DNA of 7,920 bases, from assembly GCA_002305715.1 (NCBI GenBank), contig DBQD01000013.1:1-7920 (forward strand), in the 5' to 3' direction. The notes below the pieces were generated by a model. It saw nothing but the letters and a program-made list of their open reading frames with translations, had not been told where the DNA came from and made no database searches. The stretch comes from Proteiniphilum sp. UBA1403. Lineage in GTDB: Bacteria > Bacteroidota > Bacteroidia > Bacteroidales > Dysgonomonadaceae. Shown one piece after another: positions 5,287 through 7,920 of the stretch; position 1 is the first letter of the stretch, and each line of letters starts with the position of its first letter. A program made the position numbers and the translations under genes.

Positions 5287-6387
5287 ATGAAAAAATTATT
5301 CATATTGGCCGCGGTCTGTGTGTTACTGACCTCGTGCAAAAAAAATATACCTGCAATAGATCATGCAGCAATTCAATACAAAGGTGATACAATAGTTGTG
5401 TTAGATCAGTCGCCCATCTTGAGGGATTTAGTCACCGCAACTGCACAACTACAGGATTTCTCGTCGGAGTTCAAAACGGTAGGCACCGTTCGCCCTGTGA
5501 CAGGTAAGCTGGCGGGAATAGCTCCTCCATTTCCGGGTAGGGTGGTGAAGTCGTTCGTTCAATTGGGACAAAAAGTGAGTGCCGGATCGCCTGTTTTTGA
5601 ATTGGGTTCTTCGGAGTTCTACGAAGCAACAAAGACATACTTTGCGGCACAATCGGCTTACGAGCTGGCGCAACTGAATTATAACAGACAGAAGGAACTA
5701 GCAGCCAACGGTGTTGCCGCACAAAAGGATCTGGAGCAGGCGAAAAGTGAAGCGCATATCGCCAATCAGGAGTTTGAACAGGCACAGGCTACACTGCAGC
5801 TATTCAATATTGATGCGGCTTCGCTTCAAATGGGACATCCCTTGCGGGTTGTATCTCCTATTGCGGGTGAAGTGGTGAAAAGCAACATCACAATTGGAAA
5901 CTATATAAAGGAGGATACAGATCCGTTGGTGGTGGTGGCTGATTTGTCGCAGGTGTGGGTTGCCGCACTGGTTAAGGAGTCCTATTTTGGGGCGATCAAA
6001 TTGGGCGACAGGGTAGAGATTTTCACCAATGCACATCCCAACAAAGTGATATGGGGTACAATTCACCATATTGGGGAAGTACTGGACGAGGAAACCCGCT
6101 CACTGGAGGTGATTGTTGCTTGCAATAATGCGGACCGGGATTTGAAGCTGGGAATGTTTTGTGAAGTCCACTTTTTAAGCTCCCCCATGGAAGCAATCAT
6201 TCTGCCTTCTACTGCCATTATGCAGGAACAGGAGAATGATTATGTGTTGATTGAGGTAGCAAAAGGGAACTATATCCGTCGCAAGGTAGAAACCGTTACA
6301 GTGAACTTGGATAGTGTGCGGGTTGTGAACGGAATAAGCGTGGGTGAGAATGTGGTAGTTAAGGGTGGCATCTATTTAAACCGATAA
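5287..6387 (+). CDS. RND efflux periplasmic adaptor lipoprotein (HlyD/CusB-type)
   Basis: The 366-residue product is the membrane-fusion (adaptor) subunit that links an inner-membrane RND pump to an outer-membrane channel. It begins MKKLFILAAVCVLLTSCKK, a lipoprotein signal peptide with lipobox LTSC and Cys17 as the lipid-modified residue. A barrel-sandwich half-motif lies at about 78-106 (PFPGRVVKSFVQLGQKVSAG). The alpha-hairpin follows at about 115-178, rich in Ala, Gln and Glu heptads with the turn near NGVAAQKD (141-148). The second half-motif is at about 187-216 (VVSPIAGEVVKSNITIGNYI), then a beta-barrel domain at about 221-300 and a membrane-proximal domain to the end. The hairpin is short, as in metal-efflux (CusB/CzcB-like) adaptors. 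No methionine-rich metal site is evident at the N-terminus. It ends four bases before the permease ATG, so the two are co-translated. The metal cannot be deduced from this protein. Confidence 0.9.
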   Translation: MKKLFILAAVCVLLTSCKKNIPAIDHAAIQYKGDTIVVLDQSPILRDLVTATAQLQDFSSEFKTVGTVRPVTGKLAGIAPPFPGRVVKSFVQLGQKVSAGSPVFELGSSEFYEATKTYFAAQSAYELAQLNYNRQKELAANGVAAQKDLEQAKSEAHIANQEFEQAQATLQLFNIDAASLQMGHPLRVVSPIAGEVVKSNITIGNYIKEDTDPLVVVADLSQVWVAALVKESYFGAIKLGDRVEIFTNAHPNKVIWGTIHHIGEVLDEETRSLEVIVACNNADRDLKLGMFCEVHFLSSPMEAIILPSTAIMQEQENDYVLIEVAKGNYIRRKVETVTVNLDSVRVVNGISVGENVVVKGGIYLNR

Positions 6388-6391
6388 GTAT

Positions 6392-7920
6392 ATGGAGAAA
6401 TTGATGAATACCCTGATCGAACGTCGTTGGTTGATGCTGACGATATTTGTCCTACTGTCGGGCATCGGCATTTACGCATGGAAGCAGCTTGCCATTGATG
6501 CCTATCCCGATATTGCCGATGTGTCGGTGGGTGTGGCTACACAGGTGCCGGGACTTGCTGTGACGGAAATAGAGCAACAGATAACCATTCCCCTTGAGCG
6601 GGAATTGAATGGTATTCCCGGGTTGAAGGTGATGCGGAGCAAGAACTTTTTCGGGATATCGAAGATTACGCTTGTATTTGAGGGTGGGGTGGACGATTAT
6701 TGGGCACGACAACGGGTGCAGGAGCGTATAGATGATGTCGATTTGCCTTTCGATGCAAAGCCGAGCCTCGATCCGCTCACGTCGCCCACGGGTGAGATAT
6801 ACCGTTATGTAATTACCGGGGATAAGTCGCTGCGGGAGCTGACCGAGCTCAACCATTGGGTGATCATCCCCCGCCTGCGACAGATACACGGTATTGCTGA
6901 TGTGTCGAACTTTGGCGGTATCACCACACAATTTCAAATAGAGATTAATCCGAACAAGATTGCGGAATATAATCTATCGCTTAGTGAAATTACGGAGTCG
7001 ATTGAACGCAATAACTCCAATGCGGGTGGTAGTACGATTATCCGCGGTGATTTGAGCTACGTGGTGCGCGGTGTGGGCCTTGTGCGTGACCTCCAGGACC
7101 TGGGAAATGTGGTGGTGAAGACCGTGGCAGGGAAGCCTATCTATGTGAAGGATTTGGGTGAACTGAAATATGGGAATCTCGAGCGCAAGGGGATTATGGG
7201 TTATCTGGATGATGAGATAAACTACGAGGATGGCGTTCAGGGGATGGTGCAGCTGCTGCGGTATGAGAACCCTTCGCGCGTGCTGAAAGAAATAAATGCG
7301 GCAGTGGATGATTTGAATGAAAACATCCTTCCCAAAGGGGTGAAGATTCATACGTTTTACGACCGTACCGAACTCGTTGATGCAACGTTAGACACCATCT
7401 CGCATACGTTGTTGTTTGGTATCCTGCTGGTTATAGGTATTCTGATTATTTTCCTTGGTAGTCCGAAGGGCGCGCTGCTCGCCACTATTACCATTCCCGT
7501 TTCGTTGATGATAGCCTTCATCTTGATGTGGTTGACCGATATTCCTGCCAACCTGCTCTCGTTGGGGGCAATTGATTTTGGTATTATTGTGGATGGTACC
7601 ATTGTGATGATGGAGACCATCCTCAAAAAGCGTGAAGATGATCCCGATGCTCCGCTGGATAGGGCAAGCATCGCAAAGCGTGTTTCCGAAGTGGCCAAGC
7701 CCATTTTCTTTGCTACCTTGATCATCATCATTGCCTACCTGCCGCTGTTTGCATTCGACAGAGTGGAGCAGAAGCTCTTTACGCCGATGGCCTTCACGTT
7801 GAGCTTTGCGCTCTTGGGGGCACTGGCAGCTGCATTGATTCTAATCCCGGGACTGGCATATGCGGTATATAAAAAGCCGCAAAAGGTGTATCATAACAAG
7901 TGGCTTGAACGGTTGACGGG
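6392..7920 (+). CDS. Heavy-metal RND efflux permease, CzcA/CusA-type (partial, 3' end outside)
   Basis: About 509 residues are present, roughly the first half of a protein normally near 1,030-1,050. It starts MEKLMNTLIERRW with a first membrane helix (about 13-30) and then the periplasmic porter domain, with the heavy-metal-RND hallmarks DAYPDIADVSVGVATQVPG and PGLKVMRS...FGISKITLVFEGGVD. Helices follow at about 338-356, 361-380, 388-409, 436-456 and 466-492. The proton-relay motif AIDFGIIVDGTIVMMET carries Asp395, Asp401 and Glu408, with the same spacing as the Asp-Asp-Glu set of CzcA, which separates heavy-metal pumps from drug pumps. It would export metal ions from the periplasm or cytoplasm, driven by protons, together with the adaptor at 5287-6387 and an outer-membrane channel not seen here. 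The reading frame is clean up to the window edge. Metal specificity (Cu/Ag or Co/Zn/Cd/Ni) depends on residues beyond the edge. Confidence 0.93.
   Translation, partial: MEKLMNTLIERRWLMLTIFVLLSGIGIYAWKQLAIDAYPDIADVSVGVATQVPGLAVTEIEQQITIPLERELNGIPGLKVMRSKNFFGISKITLVFEGGVDDYWARQRVQERIDDVDLPFDAKPSLDPLTSPTGEIYRYVITGDKSLRELTELNHWVIIPRLRQIHGIADVSNFGGITTQFQIEINPNKIAEYNLSLSEITESIERNNSNAGGSTIIRGDLSYVVRGVGLVRDLQDLGNVVVKTVAGKPIYVKDLGELKYGNLERKGIMGYLDDEINYEDGVQGMVQLLRYENPSRVLKEINAAVDDLNENILPKGVKIHTFYDRTELVDATLDTISHTLLFGILLVIGILIIFLGSPKGALLATITIPVSLMIAFILMWLTDIPANLLSLGAIDFGIIVDGTIVMMETILKKREDDPDAPLDRASIAKRVSEVAKPIFFATLIIIIAYLPLFAFDRVEQKLFTPMAFTLSFALLGALAAALILIPGLAYAVYKKPQKVYHNKWLERLT

Noticed and set aside
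6452..7731. Several minus-strand frames opposite the RND permease
   Set aside because: They are antisense shadows of a strongly conserved membrane protein gene, with low-complexity His/Ile-rich translations.
1..7920. Search for tRNA or rRNA genes, CRISPR arrays, insertion sequences and transposases
   Set aside because: No cloverleaf, repeat-spacer pattern, transposase motif or terminal inverted repeats with target duplication could be recognised by eye.

Overview
The window looks like a chromosomal segment from a Bacteroidales-type bacterium (Bacteroides, Parabacteroides, Dysgonomonas or relatives). Supporting signs are moderate-to-low GC, Bacteroidetes-style promoter elements (TTG about 20 bases upstream of TAnnTTTG), weak Shine-Dalgarno sequences, and gene families typical of the group: the SatD-like/DUF3307 pair, an AXE1-family esterase with a signal peptide, and a lipoprotein adaptor with a CzcA/CusA-type RND pump. 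The genus cannot be fixed from this sequence. All supported genes lie on the plus strand.

The left part (1-3223) is a zone of gene decay. Bases 1-277 are AT-rich and non-coding, with an inverted repeat and possible promoter elements. Bases 278-2038 hold a type III restriction endonuclease (Res) gene broken by stop codons, frameshifts and three apparent internal deletions, each at a place where relatives carry helicase motifs. Its C-terminal third, with the nuclease motif, is still an uninterrupted reading frame. A 38-codon frame overlaps its stop and may be a relic of another gene. Next comes an intact SatD-like gene (2165-2782), overlapped by a broken DUF3307 membrane-protein gene (2779-3223) that has lost its middle and its frame.

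The centre (3224-4714) carries a clear promoter and an intact secreted acetylxylan-esterase-family alpha/beta hydrolase with the full Ser-Asp-His triad. A 17-bp tandem duplication sits exactly on its stop codon.

The right part (4769-7920) is a probable metal-efflux locus. It has a promoter -7 box, a small histidine-rich membrane protein, a hairpin-containing spacer, a lipoprotein periplasmic adaptor, and, four bases later, a heavy-metal RND permease that runs off the right edge. The adaptor and permease would form the inner-membrane and periplasmic parts of a tripartite efflux pump. The outer-membrane channel is not in the window and may lie downstream.

I did not find a convincing new multi-gene system. 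The points most worth a second look are the pattern of motif-removing deletions in res, the possible cyclase-like fold plus HTH of the SatD protein, and the His-rich small protein next to the RND pump.
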